DNA of 64,000 bases from Streptomyces sp. BK208 (GCF_004364245.1 NZ_SOAV01000001.1:620001-684000); one strand, 5' to 3'. Counted from the first letter of the stretch, positions 1 to 8,779 are shown. The notes: generated by a model from the letters alone, not told the origin. A program made the numbers and translations.

Positions 1-648
1 ACCGCCCTCGCCGTCCTGGGTGGCCAGCTCGCCGCCCTCGTCCCAGATGAAGCCGGAGAGCGTGTACCAGTCCTGGCCGGCCAGGTAGATGCCCTGGTCA
101 CCGTTCTTGTCGAGCTTCTCGGTGGTGGCGAGCCACTCCTCACGGGTGCGGGGCGGCTCGCCGACGCCGGCCTGCTCGAAGAGGTCCTTGCGGTAGATGA
201 CGACGCGGTTGGCGGCGTACCAGGGGATGCCGAACTGCTGGGACATCCACTGTCCGGGTTCGGCGAGGCCCGGCAGCCAGTCGCGGATGCCCCAGTCGCG
301 CATCGACTCCAGGGTCAGGTCCTGCAGCAGGCCGCCCTCCGCGTACTGCGGAACCTGGGTGTTGCCGACCTCGACGACGTCGGGCCCGTCGGTCCCGTCG
401 GCCTTCAGCGCGGCCTGCACCTTGTCGCCGATCCCGGTCCACTCCTGGATGCGGATGTCCAGGTCGAGGTCGGGGTGGTCGGCCTCGAAGTCCTCGGTGA
501 ACCGCTTCAGGAAGTCCTGCGAGGCGCTGTCCTTCATGAGCCACAGGGTGACGGTGCGCCCCCCGCTCCCGCCGTCCTGCGAGACCAGCCCGCAGCCGCT
601 GAGCACGGAGGCGGACACACAGACAAGGGCGAGGAGGCGACGTCTCAC
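1..648 (-). CDS. Sugar ABC transporter substrate-binding lipoprotein (N-terminal part, runs off window)
   Basis: This gene encodes an extracellular solute-binding lipoprotein of the carbohydrate ABC family 1 type. The GTG start at 648 follows an AAGGACC ribosome site. The product opens with a short Arg-rich, hydrophobic signal ending in a VLSGCG lipobox, followed by a region typical of the family (TVTLWLMKDS, VVEVGNTQVPQYAEGGLL, GIPWYAANRVVIYRKDLFEQAG). About 216 residues are visible and the C-terminus lies outside the window. A typical sigma-70-like promoter carrying a palindromic operator lies about 100 bases upstream (756-784). The operator resembles DasR sites, so the substrate may be an amino sugar or other oligosaccharide. 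That substrate is inference, because the partner permeases are not visible. Confidence 0.88.
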   Translation of the reverse strand, partial: MRRRLLALVCVSASVLSGCGLVSQDGGSGGRTVTLWLMKDSASQDFLKRFTEDFEADHPDLDLDIRIQEWTGIGDKVQAALKADGTDGPDVVEVGNTQVPQYAEGGLLQDLTLESMRDWGIRDWLPGLAEPGQWMSQQFGIPWYAANRVVIYRKDLFEQAGVGEPPRTREEWLATTEKLDKNGDQGIYLAGQDWYTLSGFIWDEGGELATQDGEGG

Positions 649-755
649 GAGGGGTCCTTCTGGCTGACGAACACAGGGCTGAGGCAGGGGGACCTGCCCA
701 CGCGAAGGGAGACCCGACGTGGGGGACGAGCCCGAGGCTCGAACGGGTGTCTGGG

Positions 756-784
756 ATTTTGGTATGGACCAATACAAAGGTCAA
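756..784 (-). promoter_or_regulatory. Promoter with dre-like palindromic operator in the -35/-10 spacer
   Basis: Read on the minus strand, a -35 element TTGACC (784-779) and a -10 element CAAAAT (761-756) are separated by 17 bases. The palindrome TTGGTCCATACCAA (772-759) sits between them and overlaps the -10. Its core TGGTCCATACCA matches 10 of 12 positions of the DasR-type core TGGTCTAGACCA. Transcription would start near 749 and leave a leader of about 100 bases before the binding-protein gene at 648. A repressor bound here would block polymerase. Assignment to DasR is inference; another GntR-family regulator is possible. Confidence 0.65.
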
Positions 785-897
785 GGGGAGTACCGGAGGG
801 TTTCCGCCAGGAAGGCCGATGCCTCGCGCTCCGTCCCGACTTGGGGCACGGTGGAGTGACGCAGAGCACACCGCCGTCCTGCGGAAGGGAGCCCCGC

Positions 898-1113
898 ATG
901 TCCAACCACACCTACCGGGTCACCGAGGTCGTCGGCACCTCGCCCGACGGCGTCGACCAGGCCGTCCGCAACGCCATCACCCGCGCCTCGCAGACCCTGC
1001 GCAAGCTGGACTGGTTCGAGGTGACGCAGGTGCGCGGCCAGATCGAGGACGGGCAGGTCGCGCACTGGCAGGTCGGCCTGAAGCTCGGCTTCCGCCTGGA
1101 GGAGTCGGACTGA
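898..1113 (+). CDS. Dodecin (flavin-binding small protein)
   Basis: The 71-residue product matches dodecin in length and pattern. It has a YRVTEVVGTSPDGVDQAVRNAI opening strand and helix, then two antiparallel strands carrying the conserved LDWFEVTQVRG segment. Trp and the following polar residues of that segment stack on flavin in known dodecins. Dodecins form hollow dodecamers that store or buffer riboflavin, FMN or CoA-type ligands in the cytoplasm. The ATG is preceded by GGAAGGGA at good spacing. The gene looks monocistronic: its neighbours are the divergent ABC lipoprotein and a convergent HAD gene. Confidence 0.93.
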   Translation: MSNHTYRVTEVVGTSPDGVDQAVRNAITRASQTLRKLDWFEVTQVRGQIEDGQVAHWQVGLKLGFRLEESD

Positions 1114-1153
1114 CGCGCCGCTCGCCGGGGCCGGCCCCGGGCGGTCACGTCGG

Positions 1154-1645
1154 TCAGGTACGGCCCTCGCGCTCCTGCGCCGCGCGCAGTTCGGCCGACC
1201 GGGCCGCCCAGCGTGCCCGGAGCACGGTGAAACCGGCTCGTTCGGCGTCGTCGCAGACGAGTTCGTCGTCGTCCACCAGGATCCGGACCTCGCGGGTCCG
1301 CGCGAGCCGTCGCAGGATCTCCAGCTTGGTGCGCCGGGCGGGCCTGCGGTCGGCGTCGCCGCGCATGTGCACGGTCCCGTCCGGCAGACCGTGCGCGGCC
1401 AGCCAGTCGAGCGTGTCGCGACGGCATCGCTCGGGCCGCCCGGTCAGGTAGACGACCTCGCACTGCTTCGCGCTCTCCCGCACCAGCGCGACGCCTTCCG
1501 CGAGCGGCGGATCGTGCGGCGCGGCGGCGAAGAAGGCGTCCCAGTCACGCGGCCTGCGCTCCAGGAACCGCTGCCGGTGCGCGGTGTCGGCGAGAGTGTT
1601 GTCCAGGTCGAACACGGCCACCGGGGGCTTGCTGCTGTCGCTCAC
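1154..1645 (-). CDS. HAD-superfamily phosphatase (polynucleotide-kinase 3'-phosphatase-like)
   Basis: This 163-residue cytoplasmic protein has the HAD motif I VFDLDNTLAD near residue 11, with the nucleophile Asp and the Asp two positions later. Motif II is VVYLTGRPE, with a Thr that stabilises phosphate. A late acidic motif, ILVDDDE, serves as motif IV. The spacing and the DWLAAHGLP segment resemble the phosphatase domain of T4 PNKP-type enzymes and small actinobacterial HAD proteins. The substrate could be a nucleotide or polynucleotide 3'-phosphate, but the sequence does not fix this. It is transcribed alone, divergent from the monooxygenase gene at 1745. Confidence 0.8.
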   Translation of the reverse strand: MSDSSKPPVAVFDLDNTLADTAHRQRFLERRPRDWDAFFAAAPHDPPLAEGVALVRESAKQCEVVYLTGRPERCRRDTLDWLAAHGLPDGTVHMRGDADRRPARRTKLEILRRLARTREVRILVDDDELVCDDAERAGFTVLRARWAARSAELRAAQEREGRT

Positions 1646-1744
1646 CCGGCCACCCTAGGGCGTGCCGCGCGACACCTGCCGATGAACCGGGAGCCGGAAT
1701 CCGCGGGCCGGGAATCTGTGCGGCGTGCGGGCGTTGAACACCGT

Positions 1745-2764
1745 GTGACCTCAGTGATCTCCGGCATCCGCTTCTCCGTCCTCGACCGGTCCCGCATCCG
1801 GGCGGGCCGCACTGCCGCACAGGCGCTGCGCGACACCGTGGAGCTGGCGCGTGAGGCGGAGCGGCTCGGCTACCACCGCTTCTGGGTGGCGGAGCACCAC
1901 GGCGTGCCCGGGGTGGCCGGGTCGGCGCCGACCGTGCTCGCAGCCGCCGTGGCCGGGGCCACCCGTCGCATCCGCGTCGGCACCGGGGGCGTGATGCTGC
2001 CCAACCACCGGCCGCTGGTCGTCGCCGAGCAGTTCGGCGTGCTGGAGTCGCTCTTCCCCGGCCGGATCGACATGGGGCTCGGCCGCTCGGTGGGCTTCAC
2101 CGACGGCGTCCGGCGGGCACTGGGCCGGGAGAAGGACGACGCCGAGGACTTCGACGCGCAACTGGCCGAGCTGCTCGGCTGGTTCCGGGGCACCTCTCCC
2201 ACCGGCGTGCACGCGCGTCCGGCGGAGGGACTGACCGTCCCGCCCTTCGTACTGGCCGTCGGCGAGGGCGCGGCCGTCGCCGCCCGGGCGGGGCTGCCGA
2301 TGGTCATCGGGGACCTGCGCGACCGGGACCGGCTGCGCCGCGGCATCGACCGCTACCGCGCCGGGTTCCGCCCCTCCGAGTGGAGCGCGGAACCGTACGT
2401 CGTCGTCTCCGGCACCGTCGCGGTGGCCGCCACCGGCGAGGCGGCCCGGCGGCTCCTGGTCCCGGAGGCGTGGTCCATGGCCCACGCCCGCACGCACGGC
2501 TCCTTCCCGCCCCTGCCCCCGGCCGAGGAGGTCGGGGCACGGACGATGACCGCCAGGGAGCGCGACCTGTACGAGGCCGGCCTCGCGGGCCACGTCACCG
2601 GCACCGAGGAGCAGGTCGCCGCTGAGCTGGAGACGCTGGTGAAGGAGACCGGGGCGCAGGAGGTCCTGGTCACCACCAGCACGTACGACCGCGAGGCCCT
2701 CCTGGACTCCTACCGGCGGCTCGCCCGTGTCGCCGGTACGGGACCGGCGGGCGCTCCGGCGTAG
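1745..2764 (+). CDS. LLM-class flavin-dependent oxidoreductase (luciferase-like, MsnO8 type)
   Basis: The 339-residue product is a bacterial luciferase-like monooxygenase using reduced FMN or F420. It shows the expected opening (IRFSVLDRSRI), then HRFWVAEHHGVPG, TVLAAAVAGATRRIRVGTGGVMLPNH and VVAEQFGVLESLFPGRIDMGLGR, all typical of the MsnO8/alkanal-monooxygenase-like subgroup. The GTG at 1745 fits the domain start; a second GTG at 1754 is possible. No substrate can be named from sequence. The next gene (UvrA-like) begins 42 bases downstream on the same strand, so the two may be co-transcribed. Confidence 0.85.
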   Translation: MTSVISGIRFSVLDRSRIRAGRTAAQALRDTVELAREAERLGYHRFWVAEHHGVPGVAGSAPTVLAAAVAGATRRIRVGTGGVMLPNHRPLVVAEQFGVLESLFPGRIDMGLGRSVGFTDGVRRALGREKDDAEDFDAQLAELLGWFRGTSPTGVHARPAEGLTVPPFVLAVGEGAAVAARAGLPMVIGDLRDRDRLRRGIDRYRAGFRPSEWSAEPYVVVSGTVAVAATGEAARRLLVPEAWSMAHARTHGSFPPLPPAEEVGARTMTARERDLYEAGLAGHVTGTEEQVAAELETLVKETGAQEVLVTTSTYDREALLDSYRRLARVAGTGPAGAPA

Positions 2765-2806
2765 AATCGCGGGGTTTGTCCCGCCCACCGTACGGAGTCG
2801 CCCGCG

Positions 2807-5152
2807 ATGCACAGCCCCCACGATCCGTACGTACGGGTGCGCGACGCCCGCGAGCACAACCTCAAGGGCGTGGACGTGGACGTCCCGCGGGACGTGGTCG
2901 CGGTGTTCACCGGCGTCTCCGGCTCGGGGAAGTCGTCGCTGGCCTTCGGGACGGTCTACGCGGAGGCGCAGCGCCGGTACTTCGAGTCGGTCGCGCCCTA
3001 CGCCCGGCGGCTGATCCACCAGGTAGGCGCTCCCAAGGTCGGCGCAATCACCGGGCTGCCGCCCGCCGTGTCGCTGCAGCAGCGGCGGGCGACGCCGACG
3101 TCGCGCTCCTCGGTGGGGACGGTCACCAACCTCTCCAACTCCCTGCGGATGCTCTTCTCCCGCGCCGGCGACTACCCGCCGGGCGCCGAGCGGCTGGACT
3201 CCGACGCCTTCTCGCCGAACACGGCGGCCGGGGCCTGCCCGGAGTGCCACGGGCTCGGCCGGGTGCACCGCACGACCGAGGAACTGCTGGTCCCGGACCC
3301 GTCGCTGTCGATCCGGGACGGGGCGATCGCCGCGTGGCCGGGTGCCTGGCAGGGCAAGAACCTCCGGGACGTCCTGGACGCGCTCGGGTACGACGTGGAC
3401 CGGCCCTGGCGCGACCTGTCCGCCGAGGCGCGGGAGTGGATCCTGTTCACCGACGAGCAGCCGGTGGTCACGGTGCACCCGGTGCGGGAGGCGGGACGCA
3501 TCCAGCGGCCGTACCAGGGCACCTACATGAGCGCCCGGCGCTATGTGATGAAGACGTTCGCGGACTCCAAGAGCGCCACGCTGCAGGCGAAGGCCGAGGG
3601 GTTCCTCACCAGCGAGCCGTGCCCGGTGTGCGGTGGTGCCCGGCTGCGGGCCGAGTCCCTCGCCGTGACCGTCGGCGGACGCACCGTCGCCGAGCTGGCC
3701 GCGCTGCCGCTCACCGAGCTGGTGGGACTGCTGCCGGCCGAGGGCGAGACCGCCAGGGTGCTCACCGAGGACCTCACCTCCAGGATCGCGCCGGTCGTCG
3801 AGCTGGGGCTCGGGTACCTGAGCCTCGACCGCCCCACCCCGACCCTGTCGGCGGGCGAGCTGCAGCGGCTGCGGCTGGCGACCCAGCTGCGTTCGGGGCT
3901 GTTCGGTGTCGTGTACGTCCTCGACGAGCCCTCCGCCGGCCTGCACCCGGCGGACACCGAGGCGCTCCTCACGGTGCTGGAGCGGCTGAAGGCGGCCGGC
4001 AACTCGGTGTTCGTGGTGGAGCACCATCTGGGCGTGATGCGCGGGGCCGACTGGATCGTGGACGTCGGTCCGCGGGCGGGCGAGCACGGCGGACGGGTGC
4101 TGTACAGCGGCCCGGTCGACGGCCTGGCCCAGGTCGCGGAGTCCGCCACCGCCCCCCACCTCTTCGGCCGCTCCCCCGCGCCCGCGCGGGAGGTGCGCGT
4201 GCCGCGGGGCACGGTGACGGTCGGTCCGGTGACCCGGCACAACCTGCGCGGGGTGACCGCGCGGTTCCCGCTCGGGGTGCTGACCGCGGTGACGGGTGTG
4301 TCCGGCTCCGGGAAGTCGACGCTGGTCGGTGAGATCACCGGGGAACCGGCGGGGGTGGACCGGCTGGTCTCCGTGGACCAGCGGCCGATCGGCCGCACCC
4401 CGCGCTCCAACCTGGCCACGTACACGGGCCTGTTCGACGTCGTGCGCAAGGTCTTCGCCGGCACCGATCAGGCACGGGAGCGCGGTTACGGCGTCGGCCG
4501 GTTCTCCTTCAACGTGCCGGGAGGGCGCTGCGAGACCTGCCAGGGCGAAGGGTTCGTCAGCGTCGAGCTGCTGTTCCTGCCGAGCACCTACGCACCGTGC
4601 CCCGACTGCGGCGGCGCGCGCTACAACCCCGAGACGCTGGAAGTGGCGTACCGGGGACGGAGCATCGCCGAGGTGCTGGACCTGACGGTGGAGGCGGCGG
4701 CGGAGTTCTTCGCGGACACGCCCCCGGCGGCCCGCGCGCTCGGCGCCCTGCTGGACGTGGGCCTGGGGTACCTGCGGCTCGGGCAGCCCGCGACCGAGTT
4801 GTCCGGCGGGGAGGCGCAGCGCATCAAGCTGGCGAGCGAGCTGCAGCGGGGGCGCCGCGGCCACACCCTGTACCTCCTCGACGAACCGACGACCGGTCTG
4901 CACCCGGCCGATGTCGCGGTGCTGATGCGCCAGTTGCACGGGCTCGTCGAGGCAGGCCACACGGTGGTCGTCGTCGAGCACGACATGAGTGTGGTGGCCG
5001 GCGCCGACCACGTGATCGATCTGGGGCCGGGCGGCGGCGACGCGGGCGGCCGGATCGTGGCCGCCGGGACCCCCGCCGAGGTGGCGGCCGCCGAGGGGAG
5101 CGCCACCGCGCCCTATCTGGCCCGGGCCCTGGACGGCGGGAAGCGCCGGTGA
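2807..5152 (+). CDS. UvrA-like ABC ATPase (short UvrA2-type excinuclease subunit A paralogue)
   Basis: At 781 residues this is shorter than canonical UvrA (about 950) and resembles UvrA2/DrrC-type paralogues that lack the UvrB-interaction region. The two Walker A motifs are GVSGSGKSSLAF (near residue 36) and GVSGSGKSTLVG. Signature motifs are LSAGELQRLRLATQL and LSGGEAQRIKLASEL. Zinc-binding Cys pairs occur at CPECHGLG, CPVCGGA, CETCQGEG and CPDCGGA. Such proteins bind damaged or drug-adducted DNA, and relatives give self-resistance to DNA-intercalating antibiotics. No biosynthetic cluster lies alongside, so a general damage-tolerance role is more likely. Confidence 0.88.
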   Translation: MHSPHDPYVRVRDAREHNLKGVDVDVPRDVVAVFTGVSGSGKSSLAFGTVYAEAQRRYFESVAPYARRLIHQVGAPKVGAITGLPPAVSLQQRRATPTSRSSVGTVTNLSNSLRMLFSRAGDYPPGAERLDSDAFSPNTAAGACPECHGLGRVHRTTEELLVPDPSLSIRDGAIAAWPGAWQGKNLRDVLDALGYDVDRPWRDLSAEAREWILFTDEQPVVTVHPVREAGRIQRPYQGTYMSARRYVMKTFADSKSATLQAKAEGFLTSEPCPVCGGARLRAESLAVTVGGRTVAELAALPLTELVGLLPAEGETARVLTEDLTSRIAPVVELGLGYLSLDRPTPTLSAGELQRLRLATQLRSGLFGVVYVLDEPSAGLHPADTEALLTVLERLKAAGNSVFVVEHHLGVMRGADWIVDVGPRAGEHGGRVLYSGPVDGLAQVAESATAPHLFGRSPAPAREVRVPRGTVTVGPVTRHNLRGVTARFPLGVLTAVTGVSGSGKSTLVGEITGEPAGVDRLVSVDQRPIGRTPRSNLATYTGLFDVVRKVFAGTDQARERGYGVGRFSFNVPGGRCETCQGEGFVSVELLFLPSTYAPCPDCGGARYNPETLEVAYRGRSIAEVLDLTVEAAAEFFADTPPAARALGALLDVGLGYLRLGQPATELSGGEAQRIKLASELQRGRRGHTLYLLDEPTTGLHPADVAVLMRQLHGLVEAGHTVVVVEHDMSVVAGADHVIDLGPGGGDAGGRIVAAGTPAEVAAAEGSATAPYLARALDGGKRR

Positions 5153-5169
5153 AGCTGGTTCACCGGCGC
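5143..5169. terminator. Hairpin terminator overlapping the UvrA-like stop codon
   Basis: A perfect 11-bp stem, GCGCCGGTGAA/TTCACCGGCGC, has a 5-base loop. It includes the TGA of the UvrA-like gene and lies between two convergent genes. There is no U-tract, which is usual in Streptomyces, and it could serve both strands. Confidence 0.6.
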
Positions 5170-5197
5170 ACGGTCCCGCGCTGACGCCGGGGGACGG

Positions 5198-6115
5198 TCA
5201 CTCGCGGCCCCGCCGCTCGTCGCCCCGCCGCATCTCGTCCTCCGTGAAGGACTCGGTCTCGGCCTCGATGCGCTCCTTGCGGACCTGGCCGCGCACCGTC
5301 TCGTTCTCCGTGAGCTCCTCCGTGGTCATCCGGACGCGCTCCACCGGCACCGTCTCCGTCTCCACGACGGGGCGTTCGGCGTGCAGCGTGACCTCGTGCT
5401 CGGCCTCGGCGATCTCAGGCCCGGCCATGGCCTCGTCACGGTTGGCCTCCGTGATGGGCTCGCGCACCACCCGCACTTCCTCGTGGGTGACCGGAACGGT
5501 CTGCTGGACCTCTTCCGTGACCACGTACTTGCGCAGCCTGGCCCGGCCCGACTCGTGGCGTTCGACGCCGACGTGCATCTGCTCCTCGGAGCGGGTCATG
5601 GCCTCGTCGCGGCGCATGCCCTCGCGCTCCATGGCGTCCTCGCGGCCGGTCGTGCCGCCCGCCGTTCCGGCCGTGCCCGCGGTTCCGGCGGTTCCGGCGG
5701 TTCCGGCGGCGCCCGCGGCCGTGGCGGTGCCCGCCGTGCCCGGTCCCGCGGCCCAGCGGCCGTCGTCGGTGCGCTCGGCCTCGGACAGCACGCTGTCCCA
5801 GTTGATGCCGTAGTAGTCGTAGAGCCGGTGCTCCTCGGTCTCCGACAGATGGCCGCCCGCGTCGACGTCGACCGAGGGCGCGCCCTTGACCTGGTCCTTG
5901 CCGTAGGGAACCTCGAGGTGGTCCTGCACGAGCGCGGCGTCGCGAATGGGCACGAAGGACTCGGCAGAGCCGAACATGCCCGTCTTGACGCTCACCCACT
6001 CGGGGCGCCCGGTCATGTCGTCGAAGAAGACATGCTTCGCGTCGCCGATCTTGTTGCCGTCCCCGTCGTAGACCGGTTGGTCCAGGACGTTGGCGATCTC
6101 CTCACGGGTGATCAT
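5198..6115 (-). CDS. PRC-barrel and DUF2382 domain protein
   Basis: This 305-residue protein has an N-terminal PRC-barrel domain (about 1-90: NVLDQPVYDGDGNKIGDAKHVFFDD). A low-complexity Ala-Gly-Thr linker follows (about 130-165, in-frame repeats of a GTA/AGT-type unit). The C-terminal DUF2382 domain (about 190-300) contains RLRKYVVTEEVQQTVPVTHEEVRVVREPI and ends very rich in Glu and Arg. Proteins of this build are common in actinobacteria and are often stress- or osmolarity-linked, but no biochemical activity is established. The ATG at 6115 is preceded by a very strong AAAGGAGGGTGATGG site. The product is cytoplasmic, with no signal or membrane segment. Confidence 0.88.
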   Translation of the reverse strand: MITREEIANVLDQPVYDGDGNKIGDAKHVFFDDMTGRPEWVSVKTGMFGSAESFVPIRDAALVQDHLEVPYGKDQVKGAPSVDVDAGGHLSETEEHRLYDYYGINWDSVLSEAERTDDGRWAAGPGTAGTATAAGAAGTAGTAGTAGTAGTAGGTTGREDAMEREGMRRDEAMTRSEEQMHVGVERHESGRARLRKYVVTEEVQQTVPVTHEEVRVVREPITEANRDEAMAGPEIAEAEHEVTLHAERPVVETETVPVERVRMTTEELTENETVRGQVRKERIEAETESFTEDEMRRGDERRGRE

Positions 6116-6187
6116 CTGCCATCACCCTCCTTTCGAGTGCCTGCCTTCCGGTTGTCCGCATCGAGAGGGAAGGAAACGGCACATAGC

Positions 6188-7054
6188 TCACAAAACACAC
6201 ATACTTTTCGAAGGTGCTTTCCCGTGGTGGCCGTGGGCATGATCGCGCGTGCGGTCCTCGGCCGGGCCGAGCACCGCGCGCTCGGCGGCTTCGGCCAGTG
6301 CCCGGCGGTCGGAGTGGCGGCCGGGCGCCAGGGCGGGGCAGACCTCCACTTCGGCGGTCAGCCCCCGGGCCGACGCCACCCGCCAGAGGGAGGCGAGCAG
6401 CGTGTCGGCGCCGACGAACGCGGGAGTCGTGCTCACCGCCCGCTCCCCCGTGCGGTAACGGATCCGGACCGGCTGGACGGGCACCCCGGCGTCCAGGGCG
6501 GCCTGGAACACCGCCCGGTGGAAGGGTCCACGGGCACGTCCGCACCACGTGCTGCCCTCGGGGAATGCGGCCACCGCGGCGCCCGCGCGCAGGACCCGTG
6601 CCATCGCGCCGACCGTGCCCGGCAGGGCTCGCAGCCGCTCCCGTTCGATGAACAGCACACCGGCGCGCGCGGCCGGCCCGCCCGCCCCCGGCCAGCGCCG
6701 GATCTCGCTCTTGGCCAGCATCCTGGCGGGACGTACGGCGGCCAGCAGCGGGATGTCGAGCCAGGAGACGTGGGGGGCGACGAGGAGCAGCCCGCCCTCG
6801 GGGGCCGCCGCCCCCGTGACGCGGACCCGGACGCCCACGGCCCGCACGACCCACCGGCAGTAGCGCCGCACCACGTCCGCGGGCAGTTGGCGCCGCAGCA
6901 GCCGGGACGGCGCGAGGACGACGGAGATCCCGGCGAGGAGCAGAGCGGCGACCACGGCGAGCCGCAGCACGGCGCGCGGCACGGCCGCCTTGGCCCGTGG
7001 CCGCTGCACGCACGCCGCGGGGGTGCAGGGTGCGACGGGCGGCCGGCCGCTCAT
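6188..7054 (-). CDS. olsA: 1-acyl-glycerol-3-phosphate / lyso-ornithine-lipid O-acyltransferase (PlsC family)
   Basis: The 288-residue product has an N-terminal hydrophobic anchor (about 25-50) and the PlsC acyltransferase motifs. These are HVSWLD (HX4D catalytic pair), a downstream FIERERLR segment and FPEGSTWCG (substrate-phosphate motif). Its ATG overlaps the stop of the upstream GNAT gene by ATGA, which implies translational coupling. A GNAT of the OlsB type followed by a PlsC acyltransferase is the arrangement of ornithine-lipid synthesis: OlsB makes lyso-ornithine lipid and OlsA acylates it. That role is inference from the pairing. A general AGPAT activity is the alternative. Confidence 0.78.
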   Translation of the reverse strand: MSGRPPVAPCTPAACVQRPRAKAAVPRAVLRLAVVAALLLAGISVVLAPSRLLRRQLPADVVRRYCRWVVRAVGVRVRVTGAAAPEGGLLLVAPHVSWLDIPLLAAVRPARMLAKSEIRRWPGAGGPAARAGVLFIERERLRALPGTVGAMARVLRAGAAVAAFPEGSTWCGRARGPFHRAVFQAALDAGVPVQPVRIRYRTGERAVSTTPAFVGADTLLASLWRVASARGLTAEVEVCPALAPGRHSDRRALAEAAERAVLGPAEDRTRDHAHGHHGKAPSKSMCVL

Positions 7055-7814
7055 CGGGCCGGGGCGAGCGAGAGGAAGTGCCGCAGGTAGCGCGGGTCGA
7101 CGCGGCTCATCGGCAGCAGCACGTACAGGTCCGCGACGCCGAAGTCCACGTCGTGCGCGGGCTCGCCGCAGACCCAGGCGCCGAGCCGGAGGTAGCCGCG
7201 CAGCAGCGCCGGCAGTTCGGTGCGGGCGGCGGACGGGGCGGCGCGCGGGATCCAGGGCAGCAGCGGCCGTACCCGGTACTCCTCGGGCGCCAGGTGCTTG
7301 GCCCGCACCCGGTCCCAGGCTCCGGCGGCGAGCGCCCCGCCGTCGGCGAGCGGGAGCGAACAGCAGCCCGCGAGCCAGGCGTGGCGGCGGTCGGTCATGT
7401 AGCGGGCCAGGCCGGCCCAGACGAGACCGATGACGGTGCCGTCGCGGTGGTCGGGGTGCACGCAGGAGCGGCCGACCTCGACCAGCCCGGGCCGGATCGC
7501 GTCCAGCGCCGCGAGGTCGAACTCGCTCTCCGCGTACAGCCGTCCGGCGACCGCCGCGCGGTCCGGGGGCAGCAGCCGGTAGGTCCCGACGACCTGCCCG
7601 GTGATCTCCTCGCGCACGAGCAGGTGGTCGCAGTACGCGTCGAAGGGGTCGACGTCGTACCCGGGCTGCGGGCTCGCCAGCAGGGCGCCCATCTCCCCGG
7701 CGAACACGTCGTGCCGCAGCCGCTGCGCGGCCCGTACGTCGTCCTCGTCGCGGGCCAGGGCGACGGTGTAGCGGCGGGCTTCGGGGGGCGGTCCGCGGTC
7801 AGTACGCCGGTCAT
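7051..7814 (-). CDS. olsB: OlsB-like N-acyltransferase (GNAT fold) with apparent frameshift near its start
   Basis: Most of the reading frame encodes an OlsB/autoinducer-synthase-like GNAT: RLRHDVFAGEMGALL, DPFDAYCDHLLVREE, VGTYRLLPPD, VEVGRSCVHPDHRDGTVIGLVWAGLARY. These enzymes transfer a 3-hydroxyacyl group from ACP to ornithine. The best start, ATG at 7814, has an AGGAGAG site six bases away, but its frame does not continue into the conserved frame. A run of six G (7783-7788, C on the coding strand) separates them; one extra base would give MTGVLTADRPPEARRYTVALA, a natural N-terminus. The only in-frame alternative start I saw is GTG at 7863, which would add an unlikely leader. The gene is either a sequence/assembly slip or a real disabled or slippery allele. 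Confidence 0.72.
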
Positions 7815-7966
7815 GGGTGCTCTCCTGCTCGTGGGGACGGTGTCGTGGGGACGGCTCCGCCACAGTTCTTCCGAGGCCGGCTGTACTGCGCGTGACGAGT
7901 GCCGGGAGCGCGGATGTGGGCTTGCTGAATGCCGGGCGCGGCCGTGTGCCGGGTGCGCGCAAGCGA

Positions 7967-8002
7967 GACGGGGCCGGGAGGAGCACCTCTCCCGGCCCCG
8001 TC
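7967..8002 (-). terminator. Terminator downstream of sdhB
   Basis: A 14-bp stem (GACGGGGCCGGGAG at 7967-7980 pairing with 7989-8002) with an 8-base loop lies 32 bases beyond the sdhB stop. It would end the sdhCAB transcript before the olsB-like gene. Confidence 0.7.
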
Positions 8003-8033
8003 CGTCCGCACCTTTCGGCGAACGTCGGTGGGG

Positions 8034-8779
8034 CTACTTCCTGGCCACCTTGCGCGTGGCCCGCAGCCACTCCTTGTTCATGCTGGTGATGGACATCAGC
8101 GGGATGCCCTTCGGGCAGGCGGTCGCGCACTCGCCGGCCAGCGTGCACCCGCCGAAGCCCTCGGCGTCCATCTGCCCCACCATGTCGAGCACCCGCGTCT
8201 CGCGCTCGGGCGCGCCCTGCGGCAGGACGTTCAGGTGGTTCACCTTCGCGGACGTGAACAGCATCGCCGCCCCGTTCGGGCAGGCCGCGACGCAGGCGCC
8301 GCACCCGATGCACTCCGCGTGCTCGAAGGCGAGTTCGGCGTCCGGCTTGGGCACCGGAGTGGCGTGCGCCTCCGGCGCGGCACCGGTGGGGGCGGTGATG
8401 TAGCCGCCGGCCTGGATGATCCGGTCGAAGGCCGAACGGTCGACGACCAGGTCCTTGACGACCGGGAAGGCGGAGGCCCGCCAGGGCTCGATGTCGATCG
8501 TGTCGCCGTCCCGGAAGGACCGCATGTGCAGTTGGCAGGTGGTGGTGCGCTCGGGGCCGTGGGCGTCGCCGTTGATGACCAGAGAGCAGGCGCCGCAGAT
8601 GCCCTCGCGGCAGTCGTGGTCGAAGGCGACCGGGTCCTCGCCCTTGAGGATGAGCTCCTCGTTGAGGGTGTCGAGCATCTCCAGGAAGGACATGTCGCTG
8701 GAGATGCCGTCCACCTGGTACGTGGACATGGCGCCTTCGGCGTCGGCGTTCTTCTGCCGCCAGACGCGCAGGGTGAGCT

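Noticed and set aside
1751..5011. A 3.3-kb minus-strand open frame opposite the monooxygenase and UvrA-like genes.
   Set aside because: The composition is Arg/Gly/Pro/His-rich, with no ribosome site or recognisable domain; the plus strand encodes two clear families.
5640..5740. GGTTCCGGC-type tandem repeat resembling a structural DNA element.
   Set aside because: It encodes the Ala-Gly-Thr linker of the PRC-barrel/DUF2382 protein and keeps frame.
7395..7814. A separate 139-codon protein starting at the good ATG at 7814.
   Set aside because: After about ten codons it reads the acyltransferase gene in the wrong frame and becomes Arg/Ser/Pro-rich; a frameshift in one gene explains it better.
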